A stretch of 64,000 nucleotides of DNA from UBA4782 sp034429195. Lineage in GTDB: Bacteria; Chloroflexota; Anaerolineae; Anaerolineales; Anaerolineaceae. The notes below the pieces were generated by a model, which was not told the origin of the DNA, did not search any database, and saw nothing but the letters and a program-made list of their open reading frames with translations. The position numbers were made by a program, and so were the translations under genes. Each line of letters begins with the position of its first letter. Positions within the stretch are counted from its first letter, which is position 1. Below are positions 28,389 to 36,766 of the stretch, piece by piece. Location: assembly GCA_034429195.1 (NCBI GenBank), contig DAOUGQ010000002.1, positions 124,001-188,000 on the forward strand, given 5' to 3'.

Positions 28389-29642
28389 TTACTGCTCCGC
28401 AAGGCGAGGATTCAGGATCTCTGAAAGGCTTTCGCCCAGCATACTGAAGGAAAGTGTAACCATCGTCACCATCAGACCGGGGAAAGTAATTAACCACCAC
28501 GCCCGGCGAACGTAATCCTGTCCACGGGCAAGGTCAATGCCCCAATCGGGTGTGTCTGGAGGTAAACCAAACCCAAGGAAGCTCAATCCTGCCTCGGTCA
28601 GGATCGCATCACCCACGTTGACTGAAAAAATGATCACGACAGATGGGATCACATTTGGGAAGATATATTTCACTAAAATGCTGAACCAACTTGTTCCCAG
28701 ACTTCGTGCTGCTTCAACGTACAACTCCTCTTTTACTTGAAGTGTCTGGCCGCGCACAATCCTGTAATAGGTAGGAATATAAAGCACAGCAATCGAAACA
28801 ATGATATTGCCAATACCGGGTCCCAAAACTGCAGCAATGGTGATTGCCAGGATCAACCCGGGGAAAGAGTACAAACTATCCATCAACAAAGTGAGGATTC
28901 TATCGAGCGGACCACCAATGAAGCCACTGAAAAGCCCTAGAGGGACACCAAGAAGGAAGGAGATCATTGCAGAACTGAGTCCAACGATTAAAGCGATCCG
29001 CGTTCCCCATATAATCCTGCTAAAAACATCCTGCCCTATCTGATTGGTACCCATAACAAAACCAGAACTGCCTTGTTCACGAAGTGTTCCCGCTACCTGA
29101 AGATCTGGGTATGCATTCAATGAATCCCCAAGTTCGTCAGGTGAAACAACAAATCCATCCAGTTTTCCTTCTGTTAAGGCTGTTAGACCTTCTTCCAGGG
29201 TTTCATAGCGCCGTTGCCGGGGTTGATAACGTACTCCTGTCGGTGCACTCTCGTTCAATTCATCGAGTACTTCGCGCACTGCCTGGCTGGCAGGACTACC
29301 AACAATAAAACCAACATTATTGGATTTATTCGCAATATCAACCAGGGTGATCTCTCCTTTTTCTATTTTTGCAACTAGAATAAATTCAGAAGGCGGTTCT
29401 CCTGGTTCAAGTAAAGAAGGTCCAACTTCAGCTTTCGGATCATACGGCGCAAACCACTGTGGAAAGATCCCGACTATAATGACAAAAAGAAGCAGAACTG
29501 CACTGATCGCAACAAACCACCAATCGCCTCCATACCATTTTCTTGATAAAAACAATCGCCGAACAAATCCCACACGGTCAAGGTCAAGCATCCATTCTGG
29601 TACCTCGGCTGATGGTGATGTAGTTTCTTTTTCATGTTTCAT
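28389..29642 (-). CDS. oppC: OppC-type permease with an inserted binding-protein-like domain
   Basis: Peptide ABC permease subunit. The C-terminal half is ordinary: GTNQIGQDVFSRIIWGTRIALIVG, then EEAARSLGTSW-type coupling loop (VEAARSLGTSWFSILVKYIFPN) and a GLSFLGFGLPPDTPDWG end. The length of 417 aa is about 110 more than usual. The extra residues (about 86-193) sit in the external loop after helix 1, between APYDPKAEVGPSLLEPG and GFVMGTNQIG. They read like one lobe of a family 3 solute-binding protein: VGFIVGSPASQAVREVL, YETLEEGLTALTEGKLDGFVV, then AYPDLQVAG. A built-in ligand-sensing lobe is the inference. Confidence 0.85.
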   Translation of the reverse strand: MKHEKETTSPSAEVPEWMLDLDRVGFVRRLFLSRKWYGGDWWFVAISAVLLLFVIIVGIFPQWFAPYDPKAEVGPSLLEPGEPPSEFILVAKIEKGEITLVDIANKSNNVGFIVGSPASQAVREVLDELNESAPTGVRYQPRQRRYETLEEGLTALTEGKLDGFVVSPDELGDSLNAYPDLQVAGTLREQGSSGFVMGTNQIGQDVFSRIIWGTRIALIVGLSSAMISFLLGVPLGLFSGFIGGPLDRILTLLMDSLYSFPGLILAITIAAVLGPGIGNIIVSIAVLYIPTYYRIVRGQTLQVKEELYVEAARSLGTSWFSILVKYIFPNVIPSVVIIFSVNVGDAILTEAGLSFLGFGLPPDTPDWGIDLARGQDYVRRAWWLITFPGLMVTMVTLSFSMLGESLSEILNPRLAEQ

Positions 29643-29672
29643 AGATTTTCTCTCATAATTCTCAACGATTTA

Positions 29673-30695
29673 TTAGTAGCGGATTCGAGGATCGATAAAT
29701 GCATAGAGGAGATCCATCAGGAGGCTCACAAAAGCAACAAATAATGCAAAAATTGCGATGGTAGCCTGTACTGCTGTATAGTCTCTCAGTTGAATTCTTT
29801 CAACCAGATAGCGTCCCACACCTGGCCAGGAGAAAGTTGTTTCTGTGAGGACTGCCCCTGCCAACAGGATTGCAAATTGTAGACCCAATAAAGTCAAAAT
29901 TGGAATAAAGGTATTTCTCAGTGCGTGTTTATATGCCAACCTTCTTTCTGGTAAACCACGCGCTCTACCAGCAATGATGAAATCTGACTGAAGCATTTCG
30001 ATCATATTCACACGGGTCAAACGCACAAATACACCCGACAATGCCAAACCTAAAGTAACCGAGGGCAAGACGAGATGCATCAGAGCTGAGCCAAGAGCAG
30101 GCCAATTTCTAGCAAGAATCGCATCGATGACATAAAAATTAGTCTGGGTTTGAAAACTTGTTAATAACAAAGTGTCCATCCGACCAGCAAGTGGGAAAAT
30201 CGGAAGCCGTACTGAAAAGAGAATTTGAAAAACAAGCCCCATAAAAAATACAGGAATTGAATAAGCCACAATACTCAACAATCGAATAACATAATCAACA
30301 GGCTTTTTTCGGTTCTTGGCAGCATAAGCACCAGAATAAATACCGATCACGGCAGTGATTATGATCGCTGGGATCGTCAATTCGATTGTTGCAGGAAGAC
30401 GTTCACCCAACTCATCAAGGATGGGACGTTCTCCTTGTGTAAGTGCGGTCCCGAAATTAAGGGTTACCATGTCCCAGAGGAAATCAAAATACTGTACATA
30501 TAGTGGACGGTTCAAACCGAGCCGCTCACGTAACTGGTTTGCCTGCTCTTCGCTCACTCTTGGGCCTAATTGCGAGCGAATTGGATCACCGGGAAGGATT
30601 CTCATGATGAAAAAGATCATCGTCACAAGAATCAACACCATTGGAATTGTTAACAATATACGAGTGATAATGAATCTTCGTAAAGAAGCAGACAT
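29673..30695 (-). CDS. oppB: OppB-type permease
   Basis: Peptide ABC permease, 340 aa, six helices. It starts RRFIITRILLTIPMVLILVTMIFFIMRILPGDP, the classical OppB/DppB opening, and has the coupling loop GRARGLPERRLAYKHALRNTFIPILTLLGLQ and the end TFSWPGVGRYLVERIQLRDYTAVQATI. GGAG precedes the ATG. The gene comes 148 nt after the binding-protein gene, with a hairpin in between. Confidence 0.93.
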   Translation of the reverse strand: MSASLRRFIITRILLTIPMVLILVTMIFFIMRILPGDPIRSQLGPRVSEEQANQLRERLGLNRPLYVQYFDFLWDMVTLNFGTALTQGERPILDELGERLPATIELTIPAIIITAVIGIYSGAYAAKNRKKPVDYVIRLLSIVAYSIPVFFMGLVFQILFSVRLPIFPLAGRMDTLLLTSFQTQTNFYVIDAILARNWPALGSALMHLVLPSVTLGLALSGVFVRLTRVNMIEMLQSDFIIAGRARGLPERRLAYKHALRNTFIPILTLLGLQFAILLAGAVLTETTFSWPGVGRYLVERIQLRDYTAVQATIAIFALFVAFVSLLMDLLYAFIDPRIRY

Positions 30696-30728
30696 ATAGA
30701 AGACTCCGAAATAGATAAGTGCTTTTTA

Positions 30729-30752
30729 GGGGCATGGAAAAAACCATGCCCC
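30729..30752 (-). promoter_or_regulatory. Hairpin between binding-protein and permease genes
   Basis: A perfect 9-bp stem GGGGCATGG / CCATGCCCC with a six-base loop lies between the solute-binding gene and oppB. No T-run follows, so it is more likely an mRNA stabiliser or RNase-processing barrier than a terminator. Such hairpins often keep binding-protein mRNA more abundant than permease mRNA. Confidence 0.65.
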
Positions 30753-30843
30753 CAACTTTGTTTTGTATTCAGGTTACCGGAGCAATTCCTGGTTTTATGG
30801 AAAGAATTCTCTGGTTAACCTTCTCGACAACTACATGAAAGGT

Positions 30844-32532
30844 TTATTCACCTTCTGCCTTATAGGGATATTGATGGTTGAAGACCATGTATCGCAAAGC
30901 AGGTGCATCTACAACTTGAACTGTTACACCTTGTACACTCTGCAGACGGACTGCTTCAACAGGACCAAGTGTACGCCAGGCAATGTCGATTTCACCTTTT
31001 TCAACCGCGTTGGACATGGTTGTAGGATCTGCAAAATAGCGAATGATGACATTCTTGATCGCAGGGGCTTCACCCAGGTATTCTGGATTGGCTTCCAAAA
31101 CCATTTGTTGACCAACTTCATGAGAGACCATGCGATATGGGCCAATTCCATCGATCTTAGTTGGGAACTGATTGATGGTGTCTGCCGTGAAATCAGCAGG
31201 GTTAGCAGGAATGAATGGAGCCGTAGCAGCCACAGCAGGGAAGAACCCGAAGGATGCTTTCAAATGGTAGGCAACTGTTAATTCATCAATTGCTTCTACA
31301 CTTTCAACGTAAAGCTGGATCAAACCAGAAACCTGTCCTTCCAGCGTGTTAAGGCGGTTCCAGGAATCAACATAAGTTTGCGCAGTCACTGGAGTGCCAT
31401 CTGCGAATTTCAAGCCCTCTTTCAGCTTGAAGGTGTATGTCTTGCCATCTTCACTGACCTGTGGGAATTCAGCTGCTGCACCAGGAACGAGTTCAGAGGT
31501 ACCAGGAGTGTAGGACAACAATGCCATGTTGGTGTTCTTGAGGATTTCCCAGTCATGGGTTGAATATGCATCCTGTGGATCCAGGCTATTGACCTCATCA
31601 GTCGTTCCGATGATGATGGTATCCGTGCTGCCAGAAGCAGGTTGGGCGTCAGGACCAAAGGAAAGAACGTTATAGTTGAATTCAAATGGTGCTCCTATAG
31701 TCACACCCTGAACACCTGTTCGGTAGGTAATAAATTCTGGTTCCCAGAACAATGGAATAGTTGGGACGTCTTCAGCGTAAAGTTCGCCAACCTGGTTATA
31801 CAGCTCCTGCCGTTGTTCAGGATCTGACGCAGAAGCAGCCTCCAGTAAAAGCGCATCCATTTCTTCATTGCAATAGAAAACGCCATTATCAGGTGATGAT
31901 AAGCATGTGGCAAATGGAGAAAGCCAGGTATCTGGGTCAGCAAAATCAGGGAACCAACCCAAAATGAAGAAAGGCAATTCACCAGCAACAAAAGCGTCAA
32001 CATATTCAGCCCAGTTCATGCTCTGGAGTTCAACCTTCATAACACCAGTTTCTTCGAGCTGTTCCTTTACTACCTGCATTACATCAGCAGTGGTTGTTCC
32101 GTAGTGTTCCGGTGGATAATATAAAGTAAATGTGAAGGGGTTCTCTTCTGAATAACCTTCGCTTTTTACGAGCTCAATGGCCATCTAAAGGTCACGGGTT
32201 CCATATTTATCAAGGAAGGGTTCTGTAGCGTATGGATAGCCTGAAGGAACCATATGATACGCAGGAATGTTTCGACCTTCAAAGACACGATCAACGATCA
32301 CTTCGCGATCAATAGCGGCAGCAACTGCCTGGCGTAAAGGCCGGGTCCAGAGAAATTCTCTGTTAGGAACTCCTGCTGCTTCGGTTGCTTCTGCAGTCTC
32401 TGTTGCTTCGACAACGGTTTCTTCAGTTTCTTGTTCAGTAGCGGGTTCAGCCGCTTTTGGTGTACATGATGTCAATACCAAACTTAGCATTACCAGAACG
32501 GCGAGTAATGCATACAAAAATTTCGTTCTCAT
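30844..32532 (-). pseudogene. Circularly permuted family 5 solute-binding lipoprotein with in-frame amber codon
   Basis: First gene of the opp-type operon. The ATG at 32532 has GGAGGAG upstream and encodes a lipoprotein signal (MRTKFLYALLAVLVMLSLVLTSC) and an acidic linker. The order of the mature protein is inverted. The C-terminal lobe comes first (about 32370-31657: VPNREFLWTRPLRQAVAAAID, FILGWFPDFADPDTWLSPF, IPLFWEPEFI). A linker GPDAQPASGS follows, and then the N-terminal lobe (31626-30847: TDTIIIGTTDEVNSLDPQD, YTFKLKEGLKFADGTPV, IGPYRMVS, ending YMVFNHQYPYKAEGE). In the family the N-lobe comes first. The two breakpoints are complementary, so nothing is missing. A TAG at 32187-32185 interrupts the frame after 115 codons and is followed directly by ATG. 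It may be a pseudogene, a read-through gene or an assembly error. Confidence 0.8.
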
Positions 32533-32885
32533 TTCGTGCTCCTCCATAAAAATTTGGCAAAATATTCGTCTAGGTTAAATTCTCAGTCTTTTCTCATTGT
32601 TCCGGCATCACCTCCTCAGGAAATTAGTTTTCGAATAACGTCAATCGCTCAATTTGACATTATTTTGATCACATAATTCGTTATGCTTTCATACATCCCG
32701 TCATATTGTCATGATGAGAATTTTCAGCCGAAACTATGTGACCAATAAAATTACCAGGAAAAATCAAATCGAAGAAAACCCCAGGGTTTTGCAATGAGAG
32801 ATTCTATAGTATTTAAAGTACTAGTATAGCACGAGAACTAAAAAATATTACTAATTTTTACGCAATATTTACGCGAATTACGTTT
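32533..32885 (-). promoter_or_regulatory. Long leader and promoter region of the opp-type operon
   Basis: No gene is seen in these 353 nt. An extended -10 box TGCTATACT lies on the minus strand at 32831-32823 and would give a leader of about 280 nt. The inverted repeat AAAACCC-CA-GGGTTTT is at 32775-32790. A strong Shine-Dalgarno-like AGGAGG (32616-32611) runs into a four-codon ORF ATGCCGGAACAATGA (32608-32594). The last two suggest a leader with translational or attenuation control, but no known riboswitch is recognised. Confidence 0.4.
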
Positions 32886-33767
32886 TTAATCCATCATTCT
32901 AGCCCGGTACTGAAGAGCTTCAGCGAGATGAGTGACACTGATCTGCTCAGTATCTGCAAGATCAGCAATGGTGCGGGCTAGCTTAAGAATTCTGTGGTAT
33001 GCGCGTGCAGTGAGATTCATCTGGTTCATGGCAGATTTGATCAGGTTCTTGCCTGCCTCATCCAAAACACAAAACTTTCTGATTTCTGCTGGACGCATAT
33101 CTGCATTACAGACCAGGGTAGAGTTACCATCAGTTAAAAAACGCGTGCGTTGTTTTTGCCGGGCTGCTTCCACACGCTGACGAATCACGGCAGAAGGTTC
33201 TCCGAGTCTTTTTTCACTCAACTTTTCATATTCTACTCGGGGAACTTGAATATGGATATCGATCCTGTCCAGTAATGGTCCCGAGATACGTTTCTGGTAT
33301 TTTTGAATGGCTCCGACTGCACAGGTGCAGGGGCGGGTAGGATCACCATAAAATCCGCACGGGCATGGGTTCATGGCAGCGACCAACATGAAATTGGCTG
33401 GAAAACTAAGGGTTCCTTGTGCACGGGAGATGGTTACCACTTTGTCTTCAATGGGTTGCCGCAATACTTCCAGTACGCGTGGGCCAAATTCAGGAAGTTC
33501 ATCCAAAAAAAGCACACCACGATGAGCCAGGGAGACCTCACCTGGATGGGGCCAGTTTCCACCTCCCACCAATCCTGCATGGCTGATCGTATGATGAGGT
33601 GCCCGGAATGGGCGCCATTGGATAAGAGGAGTATCCTGCGGAAGCATATCTGCTACCGAATAGATGCGAGTGACATCCAGGGCCTCATCAATACTAAGGG
33701 AAGGAAGGATGGCGGGCATGGCACGAGCCAATAAAGTCTTTCCAGAGCCAGGGCTACCACTCATCAA
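32886..33767 (-). pseudogene. comM: comM (YifB, Mg-chelatase-like ATPase), 3' part, split by element
   Basis: The C-terminal two-thirds of ComM/YifB, a hexameric AAA+ helicase that promotes branch migration in natural transformation in the organisms studied. Motifs are MSGSPGSGKTLLARAMPAIL (Walker A), the FRAPHHTISHAGLVGGG stretch, GEVSLAHRGVLFLDELPEF (Walker B), MNPCPCGFYGDP and the C-terminal LTARAYHRILKLARTIADL. The chromosomal frame ends at the insertion core (33767); upstream codons to an ATG at 33830 belong to the element (LLTGSKKNIRIFGYDI). The 5' part of the gene is at 40817-41466. A protein from the 33830 start would lack the N-terminal Lon-like domain and probably not be functional. 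Confidence 0.93.
33763..33767. other. Left attachment-site core (ATCAA)
   Basis: ATCAA at 33763-33767 is shared with the right junction at 40817-40821. To its left the sequence continues as comM (codons for LMSGSPGSG on the minus strand), and to its right it is unrelated to comM. Short cores of this kind are typical for large serine recombinases, which exchange 2-bp staggered cuts. Confidence 0.85.
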
Positions 33768-33850
33768 TATGTCATAGCCAAAAATCCTTATGTTTTTCTT
33801 TGAACCTGTCAGCAAGTGAATAGCAAGCAATAAAAGTATATAATGGATAT

Positions 33851-34149
33851 AAATAGAACAAATGTAATATAGAATTGGTGATAAATATCAGCCTAAAACA
33901 CCTGATTTTAACCGTAGTTAATAGTAGAGGATAAATTATTGAGATTGTGTTTGTGGAACGATTAAAAATAGGACAAATGTCATGTCAAATAAGGTACGAA
34001 TATCAGCGCAAAAAGGGGGTGGTAGTTCCACAGGATGTATGGAGAGTAATCATCAAAAAATGGCGAGGCATTGTGTTTGTGGAAAGGTGGTGATTATTTG
34101 ATTGTAGTGATATAGCGAATTTTTTTGTTTCTGGTTTGTGGGACGATAG
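33851..34149 (+). repeat. Repeats at the left end of the element
   Basis: The 340 nt before the RHH gene hold no ORF but are repetitive. A ~48-nt unit (AAATAGAACAAATGT... to AATATCAGC) at 33851-33899 returns with substitutions at 33966-34014, an exact 115-bp offset. A second motif, ATTGTGTTTGTGGAA, is identical at 33944-33958 and 34070-34084, and a variant GGTTTGTGGGACGAT lies at 34133-34147 next to the RHH promoter region. These are candidate operators, partition sites or integrase arm sites. Confidence 0.65.
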
Positions 34150-34174
34150 ATACACAACTAAAAGGGAGCTAAAA

Positions 34175-34423
34175 ATGAATGTTGTAAATGGGGTTGGGAA
34201 AGTCGCGCATATGAGCGCCAGGATCACACAAAAAGAAAGGAGATTGCTAGATATTATGTGTCAGAGAGAAAACCTGGGTATTTCAGAAATGCTACGGGCG
34301 TGTATAAGAGAATCCGCCGCTAAACGTGGTTTATATTCCGTTGGGCTGGTGGAGATAATTTCAAAATATGAAAGTGGGGAAATAGCAAATGGACAAAAGG
34401 CGCAACTTATGCAAGATAGTTAA
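34175..34423 (+). CDS. Ribbon-helix-helix-type regulatory protein
   Basis: An 82-aa protein with SARITQKERRLLDIMCQRENLGISEMLRACIRESAAKRG. This pattern of a short strand, then a helix with KERRLL, then ISEMLRACIRE matches ribbon-helix-helix (CopG/Arc-type) DNA binders. AAGGGAG precedes the ATG at 34175; a longer in-frame start at 34136 lacks a site. It is the first gene of the element, directly downstream of repeated sequences, so it is probably the element's autorepressor or a partition-type protein. Confidence 0.55.
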   Translation: MNVVNGVGKVAHMSARITQKERRLLDIMCQRENLGISEMLRACIRESAAKRGLYSVGLVEIISKYESGEIANGQKAQLMQDS

Positions 34424-34586
34424 AACCAAAACCGCCCCGGATGTTCCCGCATCCACGGCGGTAGGTGGTGGTAATGCTTTAGGTTCTAAAAGTAGTATAT
34501 ACCACCTGGTTGACAAAGTCAATACCCAAAGCATTCTAGCAGAAGTGTATTTTTACTTACTGTCAGAAGCTTGGGGGCAGCCATGA
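34389..34586 (+). CDS. Small unknown protein of the element
   Basis: A 65-aa ORF that overlaps the RHH gene by 35 nt and the primase start by 4 nt (ATGA). It starts MDKRRNLCKIVKTKTAPDVP and has no recognised domain. The tight overlaps with both neighbours support it as real and co-translated, though a chance ORF bridging the two genes cannot be excluded. GTGGGGAAA lies upstream. Confidence 0.45.
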   Translation: MDKRRNLCKIVKTKTAPDVPASTAVGGGNALGSKSSIYHLVDKVNTQSILAEVYFYLLSEAWGQP

Positions 34587-35581
34587 TAACAACAATGGCT
34601 GCTATCATGGATGCGAAAAAAGTTGACTTATTAACCTATGCAAAAAACCATACAAAACTAAAGTGGGTAGCTGGAACCGGTGGCGGTGAATATGCCGGCG
34701 CTTGTCCCATGTGCGGGGGAACAGATCGTTTCCGTGTACAACCCAACCACAATTTAGGTAGATGGTTATGCAGAGGATGTTCACCTGAATGGAATGACGT
34801 TATTGAATTAGAAAAACGTCTGAAAAACTGCGATTTCAACCAGGCAGTGAAGAACCTGACAGGTGGAGAATTATTCCCAGCCAGTCCGAAAGAACCTGAA
34901 ACAGTTTTCAATCACATTGCATGGGCGAATCAGGGAATGAAATTCATCAATGAATGCGCTGATCTGTTGTTTACTGCAAAAGGGAAAGCGGGATTGGACT
35001 GGCTTCAAAGGCGTGGGATTCAACCTGAAACAGCTCAAAAATGGAAGTTAGGATATAACCCATTCCCCAGACATTATTTTGCCAATCTTTGGGGGATGGA
35101 AGGCCGGAAGGTGTACATCCCAACGGGAATAGTGATACCGAATCTTTCTTCCCAGGGGTTGAAATATATCAAAGTCCGGCAATTCAATGCAGATCCAAAA
35201 TACTTGATGCTGAGAGGATCGCAATCATGGTTGTATGGCAGCGACACAATGAGAAATGCTTCATCAGCCATATTGCAAGAATCGGAGCTAGATGCAATCC
35301 TGGCGCATCAGGAATTACCCGGAATAGGAAGCCTGGCGTTACCTGCAGGAATGAAAATCAAAGCAGAGTTTGCTAATCAATTTGCTGGCATATTAGGGGT
35401 GATCGTTGCATATGACAATGACGAACCCGGTCAAAAAGCAGCAGACGAGTTGCTGAAAATTGCAGGTTTCTATAAAGCAGAGCCGTTTCCCTTTGGAAAG
35501 GATTTATCAGAATACAACCAAAAGGGTGGGAATGTTTTGGATTGGCTGTTATCGCAGCTTGACCGATTGCCAGGAGAGTGA
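34583..35581 (+). CDS. CHC2 zinc-finger/Toprim DNA primase
   Basis: A 332-aa primase-like protein. The N-terminal zinc finger uses C41, C44, C63 and C66 (CPMCGGTDRF, then LCRGC), replacing the usual CHC2 Cys-His-Cys-Cys with four Cys. A middle region follows (GLDWLQRRGIQPETAQKWKLGYNP, typical of DnaG-like cores). The Toprim motifs are ILQESELDAILAHQ and VAYDNDEPGQKAADELL. It would synthesise primers for element replication. The start ATG at 34583 has GGGGGCAG upstream; a TTG 12 nt earlier is possible. It is followed 3 nt later by the helicase gene. Confidence 0.8.
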   Translation: MITTMAAIMDAKKVDLLTYAKNHTKLKWVAGTGGGEYAGACPMCGGTDRFRVQPNHNLGRWLCRGCSPEWNDVIELEKRLKNCDFNQAVKNLTGGELFPASPKEPETVFNHIAWANQGMKFINECADLLFTAKGKAGLDWLQRRGIQPETAQKWKLGYNPFPRHYFANLWGMEGRKVYIPTGIVIPNLSSQGLKYIKVRQFNADPKYLMLRGSQSWLYGSDTMRNASSAILQESELDAILAHQELPGIGSLALPAGMKIKAEFANQFAGILGVIVAYDNDEPGQKAADELLKIAGFYKAEPFPFGKDLSEYNQKGGNVLDWLLSQLDRLPGE

Positions 35582-35584
35582 TGC

Positions 35585-36613
35585 ATGGACGTTGCAGAAT
35601 CCATTCTTAAATCATGCAGTAAGACGGATCATTCTGGGCACATAACGAAAGTGATCGAACCCGAACTAAATCCAGCAAGTTGGGCGGATATTGACACGTT
35701 GTTAGGTCCAATAGCGTGGAGTTGGGAGGGATGGCTTCCAGATGGATTTTTAACCATTCTTGCTGGACGTTCAGGAGAGGGCAAGTCCATTCTTGCGTTG
35801 CGCATTGCAGCTTGTTTTCTGCAGGGATGGAATTGGCCAGACGGAAAACCGTTCACTGGTGAACCAGGCGCTATTATTTGGGCGGAAAGCGAAGCAAGTC
35901 AAGCGGTGAACTTAGAGAGGGCGACAAGCTGGGGATTGCCAAAAGACAAGATTTATACTCCACTTGAGGATCCGCTCATGGATGTTCATCTGCCAGAACA
36001 TGCGGGATCACTTGCAAATATAGCCATGCGACCGGAGGTTAAGTTAATCGTCATGGATTCTCTCAGCGGGGCAAGTAGAGGTAATGAGGATAAATCTGAG
36101 CAAACCATACCGCTGGTTAAGTTCTTGGCGGAGCTTGCCAGAGACATAAAGAAACCCCTTATTCTTACTCACCACCTGCGCAAGCGATCCCTGTTTGATA
36201 CCGATACCATAGACTTGGATCGTTTGCGGGGATCAAGTGCAATCGCTCAATTTGCCCGTATGATTTGGGCGCTTGATCGTCCAGATGCAGCGAAGAAAGA
36301 GCATAAAAGGTTATCAGTGATCAAGTCTAATCTTGCTCGTTTCCCTGATCCCATTGGAATGGTTATTGATGAAAAGGGGGTTTCCTTTGGTGAAGCGCCA
36401 GAGTCTCCACGCTTGGAGACAACGTCCGACCGTGCAATAGAACTGCTACGGACTATCTGCCAGCATGAACCGCAGCCATACAGCAAGATAGCTGCAGAGT
36501 TTGAAGGAGCGGGAATTTCAGAAGCAACCTTGAAGCGCACAAAAACAAAGCTGAATATAGTCTCTACAAAGCGTGCTGATGGTTGGTATTGGAGTTTGCC
36601 TTATAAGGAATGA
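35585..36613 (+). CDS. RepA/DnaB-family AAA ATPase (replicative helicase-like)
   Basis: A 342-aa RecA-fold ATPase. Walker A GRSGEGKS is at residues about 61-68, EARSW-like sensor GAIIWAESEASQAV follows, Walker B LIVMDSLSG is near 155, and HHLRKR plus DLDRLRGSSAIAQFARMIWALDR resembles RSF1010 RepA-type and phage/plasmid helicases. The C-terminal ~70 residues look like a winged helix (IELLRTICQHEPQPYSKIAAEFEGAGISEATLKRTKTKL). It lies 3 nt after the primase and directly before the iteron array, so the two enzymes and the array form a replication module. Confidence 0.75.
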   Translation: MDVAESILKSCSKTDHSGHITKVIEPELNPASWADIDTLLGPIAWSWEGWLPDGFLTILAGRSGEGKSILALRIAACFLQGWNWPDGKPFTGEPGAIIWAESEASQAVNLERATSWGLPKDKIYTPLEDPLMDVHLPEHAGSLANIAMRPEVKLIVMDSLSGASRGNEDKSEQTIPLVKFLAELARDIKKPLILTHHLRKRSLFDTDTIDLDRLRGSSAIAQFARMIWALDRPDAAKKEHKRLSVIKSNLARFPDPIGMVIDEKGVSFGEAPESPRLETTSDRAIELLRTICQHEPQPYSKIAAEFEGAGISEATLKRTKTKLNIVSTKRADGWYWSLPYKE

Positions 36614-36625
36614 TATATATATAAA

Positions 36626-36751
36626 ATGAGCTTCTTGATACTCTTGATACTGTTGATACTCTTGAGCTTCTTGATACTCTTGAACAATGTTCAAGGAGAT
36701 CAAGGGTATCAAGGGGCTCAACATATCAAGGGTATCAGATGAGCTTCTTGA
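36626..36751 (+). repeat. 9-bp iteron array with dyad symmetry, candidate origin
   Basis: Directly after the helicase gene, 9-bp units run in exact phase: CTTGATACT at 36634, 36643 and 36670, GTTGATACT at 36652, CTTGAGCTT at 36661. The centre is the palindrome TTGAACAATGTTCAA (36680-36694). Units then continue in inverted orientation (GAGATCAAG, GGTATCAAG, GGGCTCAAC, ATATCAAG, GGTATCAG) to 36738. ATGAGCTTCTTGA flanks the array on both sides (36626, 36739). This is the layout of an iteron-type replication origin or initiator operator; it is not coding and not CRISPR. Confidence 0.75.
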
Positions 36752-36766
36752 AAGGATAGGGAAAGG

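Noticed and set aside
36626..36751. CRISPR-like repeat array
   Set aside because: Units are 9 bp, contiguous and change orientation at a palindrome; there are no spacers and no cas genes.
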